From contig CAYNTS010000029.1 of assembly GCA_964400495.1 (NCBI GenBank), forward strand, positions 1-25,472: a stretch of DNA of 25,472 bases. Reading direction: 5' to 3'. A program made the translations under genes and the position numbers. Origin of the DNA: CAYNTS01 sp964400495 (GTDB taxonomy: Bacteria; Fidelibacterota; Marinisomatia; SCGC-AAA003-L08; D37C17). The notes under the pieces were generated by a model. The model did no database searches and was not told where the DNA came from. It saw only the letters and a program-made list of their open reading frames with translations. Below, one piece after another: positions 8,341 to 16,321 of this stretch (positions within the stretch are counted from its first letter, which is position 1; each line of letters starts with the position of its first letter).

Positions 8341-9127
8341 CGGTTTTTCGTTCAAGTGGTGAAATACAATAATTAATTTTATCTCGTACTTGCATCGGGT
8401 GAATTTTTTGTTGGATTAAACACACGCCTTCAATAATTAATTTAGCTTTCTGACTATTATCATTATTTCGTGATTTAATTTTTTCTGCAAATGGGTTAAA
8501 TATTAAGTTTGCAAAAAAGGCACCATAAAAGGTTGTTACCAGCGCTACAGCCATTGATGATGCTAAGGTTTCCATTCCGCCACCGTCTCCTGCTCCCATA
8601 CCTGCCAACATTAAAATTAATCCTATTAATGTTCCTATCATGCCAAATGCAGGAGAGTATGTACCTAAAGTTTTAATCATTTCAGATTCATGAGATTCTT
8701 TTTTATATCTAAATAATTCTCTTTGTTTTAGAATATCTTTAATATTCTCTAACGAATATCCATAAGTGATAAATTCAATCCCATCTCGTAAAAAAGGATC
8801 ATTTGTTTTGGATATTTCTTCTTCTAATCCTTTAATTCCGGAACTTCTATTAATTTCTGTAAGACGTATAATATCTTCAACTATTTCTTTAAAATTAAAA
8901 TTCGGTTTTTGAAATACAAGTTTGATGAGGAAAATCACACGCTTCACTTCAGTAAGTCTAAAAGCTACTGCGGTTGCAGCTAAAGTACCACCTAAAACAA
9001 TTAGTAAACTGGAAATACTATAAAAGTCTGACATGCCCAAGTTGGGATTATTTCCTGCTGAAACAAAAACAGCACCAAAAATTAACCCAAGACCTGTAAA
9101 TAACCCTAATATTGTAGCTAAATCCAT
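8324..9127 (-). CDS. motA: MotA-like stator protein
   Basis: MotA is the inner-membrane pentameric stator subunit that rotates around MotB and pushes on FliG. The 267-residue product has four hydrophobic segments (about 5-25, 36-55, 156-175 and 190-215) and a large cytoplasmic loop between the second and third. The third helix begins TYSPAFGMIGTLIGLI with the conserved Pro. The fourth contains SSMAVALVTTFYGAFFANL followed by NPFAEKI, both typical of MotA/PomA. The ATG has GGGGAG directly upstream at good spacing. It lies 10 bases after the barrel/TPR gene and overlaps motB. No residue essential to the family seems missing. A MotA/TolQ/ExbB-family relative is the only alternative, and the MotB partner argues for MotA. 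Confidence 0.94.
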   Translation of the reverse strand: MDLATILGLFTGLGLIFGAVFVSAGNNPNLGMSDFYSISSLLIVLGGTLAATAVAFRLTEVKRVIFLIKLVFQKPNFNFKEIVEDIIRLTEINRSSGIKGLEEEISKTNDPFLRDGIEFITYGYSLENIKDILKQRELFRYKKESHESEMIKTLGTYSPAFGMIGTLIGLILMLAGMGAGDGGGMETLASSMAVALVTTFYGAFFANLIFNPFAEKIKSRNNDNSQKAKLIIEGVCLIQQKIHPMQVRDKINYCISPLERKTDDGSK

Positions 9128-9137
9128 AAACTCCCCT

Positions 9138-10487
9138 TTATAATTCTACCGAACGCAAACGATTTTCTCTAATTGCTTGCAACATATCTCGCACTTCACT
9201 ATACTCAGGATCAAGTTTTAGTGCAATGTTCCAGTTTATTGTTGCTCGGTGGTGATCGCCTAATCTAAAATAGATAGACCCTTTTCTGGCATACGCAATT
9301 GCTAGTTCTGGGTTTAATTCTATTGCTTTGTTTGCTTCTTTTAATGCTTCTTTATATTCTGCTTCATAAAACAAACGAAGCGATTTTGACAAATGCCTCA
9401 TTGCAGCATTCAAGTTAGATTTGGAAATTTGCACATCTAAATAATATTTGCGGGTGGAATCCTCAAGAACATGTGTTTTCTGTGCTAAATTAACATTTGA
9501 GTCTGATAAATTATCTAAATCAAATTGTGCAACTCTCAAAGAATCTCGAAGTTTATCAATAATCTCACCTGCCTGTTTATATGCATATTCTGCAGAAACC
9601 AAGTCTTCTGGAAGCTCATAGGAATTACTAATAGGGTCTGCTGTGTCGTCAAATGATAGTTGGATTCGTGGAATATTCATACTAATTCCAAAAGAGATTG
9701 CAGGGGCGTCTGGTAAAAGTATTCTGTTTTCTGCTTCGGTATTGCCTTGTGCCCCAAACCCGCTCAAATTTTGAAAATTGGAGATTCCCAAGCCAATTTT
9801 ATATTCAGTGGTTATTGGAATTTCACATGCCATATTTACGCCCTGTCCATCGTACTCTGCAATAATGTTGATACCACCATTGTTTTTTAAATATGGAGTA
9901 TTTAAGTGAAATCCAAGGAATACCCCAGCCGATATTTCTTCATTGAATCCATTTACATTGGCAAAATCGTGTGAATCACTTCCAATTTTTCCTGATCCAA
10001 ATCCTAATAAGGAGGTTAACACAAAACCATCAAATTGTTTATTACTTGAAAAATTGGTGAACAAAGATAGCGTATTGTTTGTGGTTTCGCTTTCATAAAT
10101 AACATCCTGAACCCCAAAATCAATATTTACATTACCATAGGAATATACTTTTTTCTGGAAATGAATACCAATTTCTGTTGGGGATTTGAATTCTGAATAT
10201 AAATCATCAATTGGGTTATATGGGTTTGCATGTTGAACAACAGATAGGCCAAACCCAACTCCTGAATTTGAAATTGAATTAAAATATGCTGAATTTGCTG
10301 AATTTAACTTTTCAAAATCTACAATTTCGGTTGCTATCCCCACCGTAAATAAATTATCTGTTTCTAATGTTGAATACCCTGGAATACTCATCATTGAACC
10401 GGGTCTGGAAAATGAAACGCGAGAGTTTGCACTCATTAAAGTGAAAAATAATATTATGACTACACAAAATTTACAGTAGCGAATCAT
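9138..10487 (-). CDS. Outer-membrane beta-barrel protein with coiled coil and C-terminal TPRs
   Basis: The product has 449 residues. A signal peptide (YCKFCVVIILFFTLMSANS) is followed by about 250 residues of alternating hydrophobic/polar strands rich in Gly, Asn and aromatic residues, consistent with an outer-membrane barrel (general look of PorV/UPF0164-type proteins; family not certain). A helical linker (about 290-350, EYAYKQAGEIIDKLRDSLR) leads to two TPR motifs (about 360-435), one with EAEYKEALKEANKAIELNP and the next AYARKGSIYFRLGDHHRA. TPRs would face the periplasm and bind partners. The ATG overlaps the preceding stop as ATGA. Lying directly upstream of motA in the same operon, it is a plausible outer-membrane anchor, bushing or output component of the motor. 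That role is inferred from context. Confidence 0.7.
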   Translation of the reverse strand: MIRYCKFCVVIILFFTLMSANSRVSFSRPGSMMSIPGYSTLETDNLFTVGIATEIVDFEKLNSANSAYFNSISNSGVGFGLSVVQHANPYNPIDDLYSEFKSPTEIGIHFQKKVYSYGNVNIDFGVQDVIYESETTNNTLSLFTNFSSNKQFDGFVLTSLLGFGSGKIGSDSHDFANVNGFNEEISAGVFLGFHLNTPYLKNNGGINIIAEYDGQGVNMACEIPITTEYKIGLGISNFQNLSGFGAQGNTEAENRILLPDAPAISFGISMNIPRIQLSFDDTADPISNSYELPEDLVSAEYAYKQAGEIIDKLRDSLRVAQFDLDNLSDSNVNLAQKTHVLEDSTRKYYLDVQISKSNLNAAMRHLSKSLRLFYEAEYKEALKEANKAIELNPELAIAYARKGSIYFRLGDHHRATINWNIALKLDPEYSEVRDMLQAIRENRLRSVEL

Positions 10488-11101
10488 TGTTTTTTATTCT
10501 CCAACATTGCAATTTGAATTTTAGAAATTGACGCATAATCACTCTTTGGGTAATCTGTTAATAGCGTCTTAAAACATCCCAAAGCATTTACAGGGTCATG
10601 TAATTGTTTATAAATATTACCCTTTAAAAATAACATTTCATCATCGACTGTTGCGGCTAAATGAATTAACGCTAATGCTTCATTATTTTGACCTAAACGA
10701 AACAGTGCGATAGCATGCCAATAATTATAGTGGAGATTGGAAGATGATAGTTGGGCATAAATTTCAACAGCTTCTTTATATCGTCCTGTTAATATTGCTT
10801 GTTTTGCATTGGAATAAGTTGGTTCAGGTGTTGGAGCCATTCCACCACTTTTTATTAGACTAGTTGTGTTCTGTTTTCTGATGTCCATTGGTATTTCTCC
10901 AATTTTCATCTTTCCAAGTTGTGAAATATTACCCAATTCTTTTTCGGATATTTTAGGTAACACCTCGGGTTGTTGGGCAGGTTCAACTTGAGGGGTTTCT
11001 TGAATCACAATACCAAACTCCCACAAAACAATATCACCAGAAAATAGTAGGGGCATTGTAAATACACAGAGGACACACAGTCCAAGCCGTGATTTAATCA
11101 T
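10484..11101 (-). CDS. Exported TPR-repeat protein
   Basis: The start is ATG 11101, preceded by GGGAG four bases away; an upstream in-frame alternative at 11116 lies deeper in the previous gene. The 205-residue product begins with a signal peptide (LGLCVLCVFTMPLLFSGD). A Pro/Gln/Glu-rich spacer (about 35-90) comes next, then TPR-like helices: AILTGRYKEAVEIYAQL, WHAIALFRLGQNNEALALI, and FLKGNIYKQLHDPVNALGCF. The closing TDYPKSDYASISKIQIA resembles the last repeats of BamD/CpoB-type periplasmic TPR proteins. It overlaps the lipoprotein gene by eight bases and the barrel gene by four (ATGA), so the three are translated together. It is probably a periplasmic adaptor between the lipoprotein and the barrel/TPR protein. 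The exact function is unknown. Confidence 0.72.
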   Translation of the reverse strand: MIKSRLGLCVLCVFTMPLLFSGDIVLWEFGIVIQETPQVEPAQQPEVLPKISEKELGNISQLGKMKIGEIPMDIRKQNTTSLIKSGGMAPTPEPTYSNAKQAILTGRYKEAVEIYAQLSSSNLHYNYWHAIALFRLGQNNEALALIHLAATVDDEMLFLKGNIYKQLHDPVNALGCFKTLLTDYPKSDYASISKIQIAMLENKKQ

Positions 11102-12011
11102 ATTGCTCCCAATCAATTGTGGTAGAATACCCTATAAATGTGCCAAAACTTTTCGGAATTATTAGCTCAAAAGAAGCTGTTTCTCCTGGCATAATACTTG
11201 AATCTGATGTGATCTCCGAATCAAATGTGTGATAGGACCCCTTTACAAATGCAGTTAGAGTTTTGGTTTGTCCAGACCAGTTTTGTCGGATAATAAAATT
11301 AATTTTTGCAAAATCTGCTCGATGAGTACCTATATTTTTTATTTCACCCGTGAGCATAGTATTTCCAGAATTATCTTTGGTCTCTGTAATATTTCCAACC
11401 AAAATTAAATTAGCTACTGGACCGCCCTGTCTTCTTTCAATTAAATCAACGCCACTTTCCACAATTGGATTTTGAGCATCTAAAACGACTTCATTTTCAA
11501 CATCTTCTGTTGATTCATCCTCTGTGGCAGGCTCTAAAGAGGTGGTGTTTTCAACCACACGAACCACTGTTTTTCTATCAATTGTTAGGGTACCAATCAG
11601 TGTTTCTGCTTTTATAATATCCGTATCTTGATATGTAATTTTTCCATAAACAGTTGTTCCATTATCTAACAAAATTTCTTTGTTGAATATTGAAAAAGGA
11701 TTGCCCCAAATAGATGCTTGTGCTTTAAGTTCATTTATTTGGTTTTGATTATGGGCTTGGTTTGCTTGAAGTTTTTTAATTTCGTTACTCAAATCATCAA
11801 TTATCGTTTGTACATCATTTTCACTTATCTCTGATGTGGATTCTTTTTTTGATGATTTCTTTTCGCTCTGGTTCTTTGGTGTGGCTTTCTCTTTTTTCTC
11901 TTCGGTGGTGGTATCTTTTTGTTCCGATTTTGAGAGTCCTAAATAACCACAATTAAGCACAAAAAGTGGAAGTAATAATACAATAATTGAAAGTTTAAAT
12001 CTATTTAGCAT
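11094..12011 (-). CDS. Lipoprotein with coiled coil and FxLYD-like C-terminal domain
   Basis: ATG 12011 is chosen because it places a lipoprotein signal at the N-terminus (FKLSIIVLLLPLFVLNCG; lipidated Cys about residue 21). The longer frame from 12113 would bury it and has no ribosome-binding site. The 305-residue product continues with a Lys/Glu/Ser-rich linker, a coiled coil (VQTIIDDLSNEIKKL, about 72-105), and a small beta domain (DNGTTVYGKITYQD to GTLTIDRKTVVRV). The last 90 residues start NLILVGNITETK, contain GEIKNIG, and end with a PGE-x-x-x-F strand like FxLYD domains of periplasmic or surface proteins. As first gene of the motor operon with an outer-membrane-type anchor, it may help tether the machine to the outer membrane. 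This is inference; no enzyme motif is seen. Confidence 0.7.
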   Translation of the reverse strand: MLNRFKLSIIVLLLPLFVLNCGYLGLSKSEQKDTTTEEKKEKATPKNQSEKKSSKKESTSEISENDVQTIIDDLSNEIKKLQANQAHNQNQINELKAQASIWGNPFSIFNKEILLDNGTTVYGKITYQDTDIIKAETLIGTLTIDRKTVVRVVENTTSLEPATEDESTEDVENEVVLDAQNPIVESGVDLIERRQGGPVANLILVGNITETKDNSGNTMLTGEIKNIGTHRADFAKINFIIRQNWSGQTKTLTAFVKGSYHTFDSEITSDSSIMPGETASFELIIPKSFGTFIGYSTTIDWEQYD

Positions 12012-12049
12012 TTTTCTTTTAACCTTGTTTTGGCCATCATTGAAGTAAT

Positions 12050-12067
12050 CTATAGCTGAAACTATAG
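12050..12067. promoter_or_regulatory. Operator-like double CTATAG dyad upstream of motor operon
   Basis: CTATAG occurs at 12050-12055 and 12062-12067, separated by CTGAAA. Each copy is itself palindromic and centres are 12 bases apart, about one helical turn. The element lies 39 bases upstream of the lipoprotein ATG on the minus strand, where a regulator of the seven-gene operon would bind. No promoter hexamers stand out nearby. The role is inferred only from symmetry and position. Confidence 0.35.
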
Positions 12068-12213
12068 CAGGAAAAATATTAAGATTTTTGGCGAATAACA
12101 AACAATTTCTCATTAATAATTAATAAAATAGCTGAGTTTTAACAACTCTGTTTGTTGTTTTGGAATTTATTGAACAAAACTGTTAAATTTATTATCTGTA
12201 TCATGGGAAAATT

Positions 12214-12588
12214 ATGATTATTGAAATGATGAAATGTAAAATTCATCGCGCTACAGTGACTGAAGCAGATTTAGATTATGTCGGATCTATTACAATTGAT
12301 GAAAATTTAATGGATGAAACTGGCTTGATTGAATATGAAAAAGTGCATGTTTTAGATATCACAAATGGAAATCGTTTAGAAACCTACGTGATTAAGGGGC
12401 AACGTGGTTCTGGTGATATCTGTATTAATGGCGCTGCTGCACATCTTGTTGCCAAAGGAGATATGGTAATAATTGTTTCGTACTGTCAACTAACTCAATT
12501 TGAGGCAGATACCCACGCTCCAACTATTGTTCATGTTGATAGGTCAAACTCAATTGTTTCAACAGAAACTGCTGAAACATTGGTTTAA
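12214..12588 (+). CDS. panD: Aspartate 1-decarboxylase precursor
   Basis: PanD makes beta-alanine from aspartate for pantothenate and coenzyme A. The 124-residue proenzyme cleaves itself to form a pyruvoyl group. The start MIIEMMKCKIHRATVTEADL puts the cleavage site YVGSITID at Gly24-Ser25, the exact family position, and Lys9 also matches. Other conserved stretches are ETYVIKGQRGSGDICINGAAAHL (read in two blocks around residue 58 and 65-75) and the C-terminal KGDMVIIVSYCQ. A GGGA ribosome-binding site lies seven bases upstream of the ATG. It opens the panD-panB-panC operon; only seven bases separate it from panB. The promoter must lie in the roughly 200-base divergent gap shared with the motor operon. 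Confidence 0.96.
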   Translation: MIIEMMKCKIHRATVTEADLDYVGSITIDENLMDETGLIEYEKVHVLDITNGNRLETYVIKGQRGSGDICINGAAAHLVAKGDMVIIVSYCQLTQFEADTHAPTIVHVDRSNSIVSTETAETLV

Positions 12589-12595
12589 TTAGTTT

Positions 12596-13432
12596 GTGAA
12601 AAAAATTGCTGTCCAAGACTTTCAAAAGTTTAAACGCCAAAATAAACAATTTTCTACATTAACAGCTTATGATTTCACCTCTGCTCAACTTGTTGATAAA
12701 GCAGGTATCCCCTTAATTTTAATTGGCGATAGTGCAGCAATGGTGATGTATGGCTACGATACAACAATCCCAATTTCAGTGGAAGAAATGTTGCTCGTAT
12801 CTCGTGCGGTTTCACGCGGGGTTAAATCCTCTTTTGTGGTTGCCGATATGCCATTTATGTCGTACCAAACCTCTGTAGAAGATGCAGTAAAAAATGCTGG
12901 GCGATTTGTTAAAGAGGCAAATGTTGAGGCCGTGAAATTAGAAGGTGGAAAAATTTATTGTGATAGAATCGAAGCCATAGTTGGTGCAGGAATACCCGTT
13001 TTGGCACATATTGGACTTACGCCTCAATCGTTTCACCAAATGGGCGGTTATAAAGTACAGGGGAAAGATATAGATTCTGCAACCAAACTAATTGAAGATG
13101 CCAAAGCGGTTGAAATAGCGGGTGCATTTGCTCTTGTTTTAGAAGGTGTTCCTGCCGAGCTCGCAAAATTAATTACTGAAACAATAAACATCCCAACAAT
13201 TGGTATTGGAGCAGGTCCAAGTTGTGATGGACAAATTCAAGTATATCATGATATTTTAGGTTTATTTGGAACATTTGTGCCAAAACATACTCGCCAATAT
13301 ACACAACTAAGTGAAACGATTTCTGAGAGCTTGACCAAATATAAAAATGAAGTTCAAGAAGGTGTGTTTCCTTCAGAGGAACATTCGGCACATATTTCAT
13401 CTGAAATAATTAATGCTGTAAAAGACAAATGA
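12596..13432 (+). CDS. panB: 3-methyl-2-oxobutanoate hydroxymethyltransferase
   Basis: PanB transfers a hydroxymethyl group from methylene-tetrahydrofolate to ketoisovalerate, giving ketopantoate. The 278-residue product starts at GTG 12596; the weak Shine-Dalgarno suggests coupling to panD just upstream. Metal-binding Asp45 (LIGDSAAMVMYG) and Asp84 (VVADMPFMSY) fall at the same numbers as in E. coli, which supports the GTG start. Substrate-side residues appear in VKLEGG (Glu116), AHIGLTPQS and LVLEGVPAEL, with IGIGAGPSCDGQIQV later. The gene ends in an ATGA overlap with panC. The family is well conserved here and no lesion is seen. Confidence 0.97.
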   Translation: MKKIAVQDFQKFKRQNKQFSTLTAYDFTSAQLVDKAGIPLILIGDSAAMVMYGYDTTIPISVEEMLLVSRAVSRGVKSSFVVADMPFMSYQTSVEDAVKNAGRFVKEANVEAVKLEGGKIYCDRIEAIVGAGIPVLAHIGLTPQSFHQMGGYKVQGKDIDSATKLIEDAKAVEIAGAFALVLEGVPAELAKLITETINIPTIGIGAGPSCDGQIQVYHDILGLFGTFVPKHTRQYTQLSETISESLTKYKNEVQEGVFPSEEHSAHISSEIINAVKDK

Positions 13433-14262
13433 AAACACTCTCCACCATTTCAGAATGTGTTGCGTGGAGACAACAATTACACAATTCTATTGGACTCGTT
13501 CCAACTATGGGTGCTCTTCATGCAGGTCATATTTCATTAGTTGAAAAATCTAAGCAAATCTGCGAAAACACCGTTGTAAGTATATTTGTAAATCCAACCC
13601 AATTTAACGATAAACAAGATTTTAAAAATTACCCAATAACCATTGAAAATGATTTAAATTTACTCAAAGAACATGGGATTGATGCAGTATTTATGCCATC
13701 CTCAGAGGAGATGTTTGACAGCAATCATTCATTTTCGGTTATTGAAAATAAATTATCCAAAAAGTTAGAGGGAGAAAGTCGCCCAGGACATTTTGATGGA
13801 GTCTGCACAATTGTATCCAAATTATTCAATATTATTTCCCCTTCGCATGCTTTTTTTGGTCAAAAAGATGCACAGCAATTAGCTATAATTCAAGCAATGG
13901 TTCGGCAATTAGATTATCAGGTGGACATTATTCCGTGTTCAACTGTTAGAGAAAAAAATGGCTTGGCAATGAGTTCTCGAAATAAAATCCTATCCCGAAC
14001 TCAAAAGGAAGATGCTTCTCATATTTATGCTACACTAGTGGAAGCAAAAAAGCTGATTTCTCAAGGCGAACAAAAAGTTTGTTTAATAATGCAGGCAATG
14101 GGAAAAAAAATTTCTAAAATACCAGATTCCAAAATTGATTATATTTCAATTGCAAACCCAAAAACATTGATTGAAATTGAAAACAATATTGATAGTTCTG
14201 TTTTAATTAGTGTTGCTGTTTTTGTTGGTGGAGTTCGCTTGATTGATAATATTGTTTGTTAA
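13429..14262 (+). CDS. panC: Pantothenate synthetase (pantoate-beta-alanine ligase)
   Basis: PanC joins pantoate and beta-alanine using ATP, via a pantoyl-adenylate, in the cytoplasm. The 277-residue length is normal. The nucleotidyltransferase HIGH-like motif is TMGALHAGH (His31, His34), followed by SIFVNPTQF, the pantoate-binding EGESRPGHFDGVCTIV, FFGQKDAQQ, and the KMSKS-equivalent STVREKNGLAMSSRN (171-185). Its ATG overlaps the panB stop (ATGA), so translation is coupled, and panD supplies beta-alanine two genes upstream. The downstream 67 bases to the convergent MAPEG remnant show no convincing terminator hairpin. Confidence 0.97.
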   Translation: MKTLSTISECVAWRQQLHNSIGLVPTMGALHAGHISLVEKSKQICENTVVSIFVNPTQFNDKQDFKNYPITIENDLNLLKEHGIDAVFMPSSEEMFDSNHSFSVIENKLSKKLEGESRPGHFDGVCTIVSKLFNIISPSHAFFGQKDAQQLAIIQAMVRQLDYQVDIIPCSTVREKNGLAMSSRNKILSRTQKEDASHIYATLVEAKKLISQGEQKVCLIMQAMGKKISKIPDSKIDYISIANPKTLIEIENNIDSSVLISVAVFVGGVRLIDNIVC

Positions 14263-14329
14263 TTTATTAATATAGAATTTAAAACTTTACATTTTTTCAA
14301 TTTTACGCTCTGGGTTGCAATAGTTGTAA

Positions 14330-14758
14330 TTAAAAACTGTCTATAAATCTAGTCATTGTTATCATCCAATGAATTACAAGGGTTATTACGCCTAAAATAA
14401 AACAATAAAATCTAAGCCGGACAAAATCATATACAAAAATTCTTGTTAAAAAGTGTGCAACTTTCCAAAACAAGAAAAGGTATGTAAAAATCAAATCGTA
14501 ATATGTTACTAAATTTGAAAAATATAAATACAATGCCAACATGTAAAACAGTATCGGTATTTGAAAAATATTTTTTTAATGTTCACGAGATGCTTCTAAA
14601 TAGTCTGGGGCAACATATCCTGAAAATAACTTAAAATAAGAAAACCTGACATCTTTTTTTCTTATAGCTTTTAATGTGATAAAAAGATGGTAGAATATTG
14701 TCAAGAATGATAACAAAATCATTCCAAAAAATGGGTATAATATGTAATGATTATTCAT
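14330..14758 (-). pseudogene. MAPEG-family membrane protein broken by an in-frame TAA
   Basis: From ATG 14758 the frame encodes 60 residues resembling a MAPEG N-terminus (YPFFGMILLSFLTIFYHLF, then FSYFKLFSGYVAPDYLEASREH), then stops at TAA (14578-14576). Reading on in the same frame gives KNIFQIPILFYMLALYLYF and two further hydrophobic helices to a stop at 14330. The stop codon interrupts the family's R-x-x-x-N-(L/I)-F-x-x-P-(V/I)-LFY block. The combined length, 142 codons, is right for a MAPEG protein (four membrane helices; glutathione or eicosanoid-related in eukaryotes, mostly uncharacterised in bacteria). No frameshift is needed: one base change would restore a sense codon. It lies six bases after nadB as the last gene of that operon. 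Recent inactivation, population polymorphism or a base-call error are all possible. Confidence 0.75.
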
Positions 14759-14764
14759 TTATAA

Positions 14765-16321
14765 CTATTCCTGCAAAAAGTGGGTTCCGCGACTTTCTCT
14801 GGCTTCATGTGTTGCTGAAACTATTGCCACAGCAGTTTGTATTCCATTACGTAAACCAATTATGTCGGGTGTAAGTTGTGCTTTTTGATAAAAATCTTCA
14901 ATTTCGGTTTGTAAATGACGTAGAGTAAGTTGTGCTCTATGCAGTCGTTGACGAGTTCGAATTAACCCCACATAATTCCACATAGTATGTTTAATGGTAA
15001 GCCAATCTTGAGCAATTAAAGCTGGGTCAATAATTTCTTTTTCAACTACCCATGGGTGCATTTTAGGGAAATGATCATCTCCTTCTCTAAAATGGGTTGC
15101 GTCCTTGCCAGCAACATATCCCCAAACAAGTGCCTCTAACAGGGATGTGCTTGCCAAGCGATTAGCCCCATGAACACCTGAACAAGCCACCTCGCCTACT
15201 GCATATAGTCGTTTCAGGGAGGTTCGCCCTTTAAGGTTTACTCCAACCCCACCGCAACTATAATGGGCTGCCGGAACTACGGGGATGGGTTCTTTAGTAA
15301 TGTCAATTCCGCGTTCTTGGCAGTTATTTAAAATAAGTGGAAATCGTTTGTTTATCCAATCCGCCCCTTTAAATGAAATATCTAAGTATACACATGGATG
15401 CTGGGTGGAAAGCATCGTTTGGTGGATACCCCTAGCAACAATATCACGTGGAGCTAAAGAACCAAGTTCATGAAAACCAGGCATAAATTCATTGCCATTT
15501 ACATCAATTAATTTTCCTCCCTCGCCACGCACAGATTCTGAAATCAAAAACCTGTCTCGTTCATGAAATAATGTTGTAGGATGAAACTGAATATATTGCA
15601 AATTGAAACACCGTGCACCAGCTCTCCATGCCATAGCAATTCCATCCCCCGTTGACTCATTTGGATTTGAAGTATGGAGATAAATTTGCCCCAATCCGCC
15701 AGTTGCAAGAATAGTTCTATTTGCATAAATGGGGAAAATTTCACGCGATTTGTTATTAATTACCATTGCCCCAAAACAGGCAGGTTTTTTATAAATATCT
15801 TTAGATAATGAGGAGTGGTGAGAGAGAGTTAAAATATCATTCACCGTATGATTTTTGATGATAGTAATGTTGGGATGAGTTTCTAATGCTTCAATAATCG
15901 CATCATGAATTGTGGAGCCAGTTTCATCTTTGCTGTGAATAATGCGTGCATCACTATGTGCAGCTTCAGATGTTCGGCTTAATCCGTCTTCACATGAACT
16001 TGAATTGTCAAAATCTACTTTTAACCTGTTTATTAAAAATTCTTTAACTAATTTTGGACCGTGTTCACATAGTTGATCAACAGCAGGACTCCAACAATGA
16101 CCTGCACCAGCTTCTAAAATGTCCTTTTTCAATTTTTCAGAAGAGTCGTTCAGTCCTTTGTATACAATTCCACCTTGAGCATTTGGAGTATTTCCACTTT
16201 TTAAATCATCTGTTTTTGTAACCAAAATGACATGTTTATTCTCATCGGCAGCTGTAATTGCTGATGTTGCCCCAGCAAGTCCACTCCCAATAACTAATAC
16301 ATCTGCTTCTAAGAATTTCAG
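14765..16321 (-). CDS. nadB: L-aspartate oxidase (CTG start)
   Basis: NadB oxidises aspartate to iminoaspartate with FAD; NadA uses the product. The frame from CTG 16321 encodes 518 residues beginning (M)KFLEADVLVIGSGLAGATS, which supplies the FAD-binding G-x-G-x-x-G at 12-17. No ATG, GTG or TTG gives this: the next usable start (TTG 16225) removes 32 residues. GGAG (16333-16330) lies eight bases before the CTG, and CTG overlaps the nadC stop as CTGA. Catalytic residues match E. coli positions closely: FHPT His247, APRD Arg292 and PAAHYSCGG His353. RGEGG and GANRLASTSLLEALVWG are also present. It is third in nadA-nadC-nadB. If CTG is wrong, the alternatives are another rare start or a disrupted 5' end. 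Confidence 0.93.
   Translation of the reverse strand: MKFLEADVLVIGSGLAGATSAITAADENKHVILVTKTDDLKSGNTPNAQGGIVYKGLNDSSEKLKKDILEAGAGHCWSPAVDQLCEHGPKLVKEFLINRLKVDFDNSSSCEDGLSRTSEAAHSDARIIHSKDETGSTIHDAIIEALETHPNITIIKNHTVNDILTLSHHSSLSKDIYKKPACFGAMVINNKSREIFPIYANRTILATGGLGQIYLHTSNPNESTGDGIAMAWRAGARCFNLQYIQFHPTTLFHERDRFLISESVRGEGGKLIDVNGNEFMPGFHELGSLAPRDIVARGIHQTMLSTQHPCVYLDISFKGADWINKRFPLILNNCQERGIDITKEPIPVVPAAHYSCGGVGVNLKGRTSLKRLYAVGEVACSGVHGANRLASTSLLEALVWGYVAGKDATHFREGDDHFPKMHPWVVEKEIIDPALIAQDWLTIKHTMWNYVGLIRTRQRLHRAQLTLRHLQTEIEDFYQKAQLTPDIIGLRNGIQTAVAIVSATHEARESRGTHFLQE

Noticed and set aside
5297..12011. Ordinary flagellar gene cluster
   Set aside because: No fliM, fliN, export, rod, hook or filament gene is present, FliF lacks RBM1/RBM2, and the remaining genes are not known flagellar genes; kept only as the alternative hypothesis.
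12012..12113. 34-residue N-terminal extension of the motor-operon lipoprotein
   Set aside because: It would bury the lipoprotein signal and has no ribosome-binding site.
14330..14542. Separate 70-residue membrane-protein gene
   Set aside because: It is in the same frame as the upstream MAPEG half, and the bases between encode the missing conserved MAPEG residues, so it is the 3' part of a broken gene.
16225..16321. nadB starting at TTG 16225
   Set aside because: This would remove the FAD-binding glycine motif and leave a 93-base gap in a tightly overlapping operon; the upstream frame encodes the missing conserved residues.
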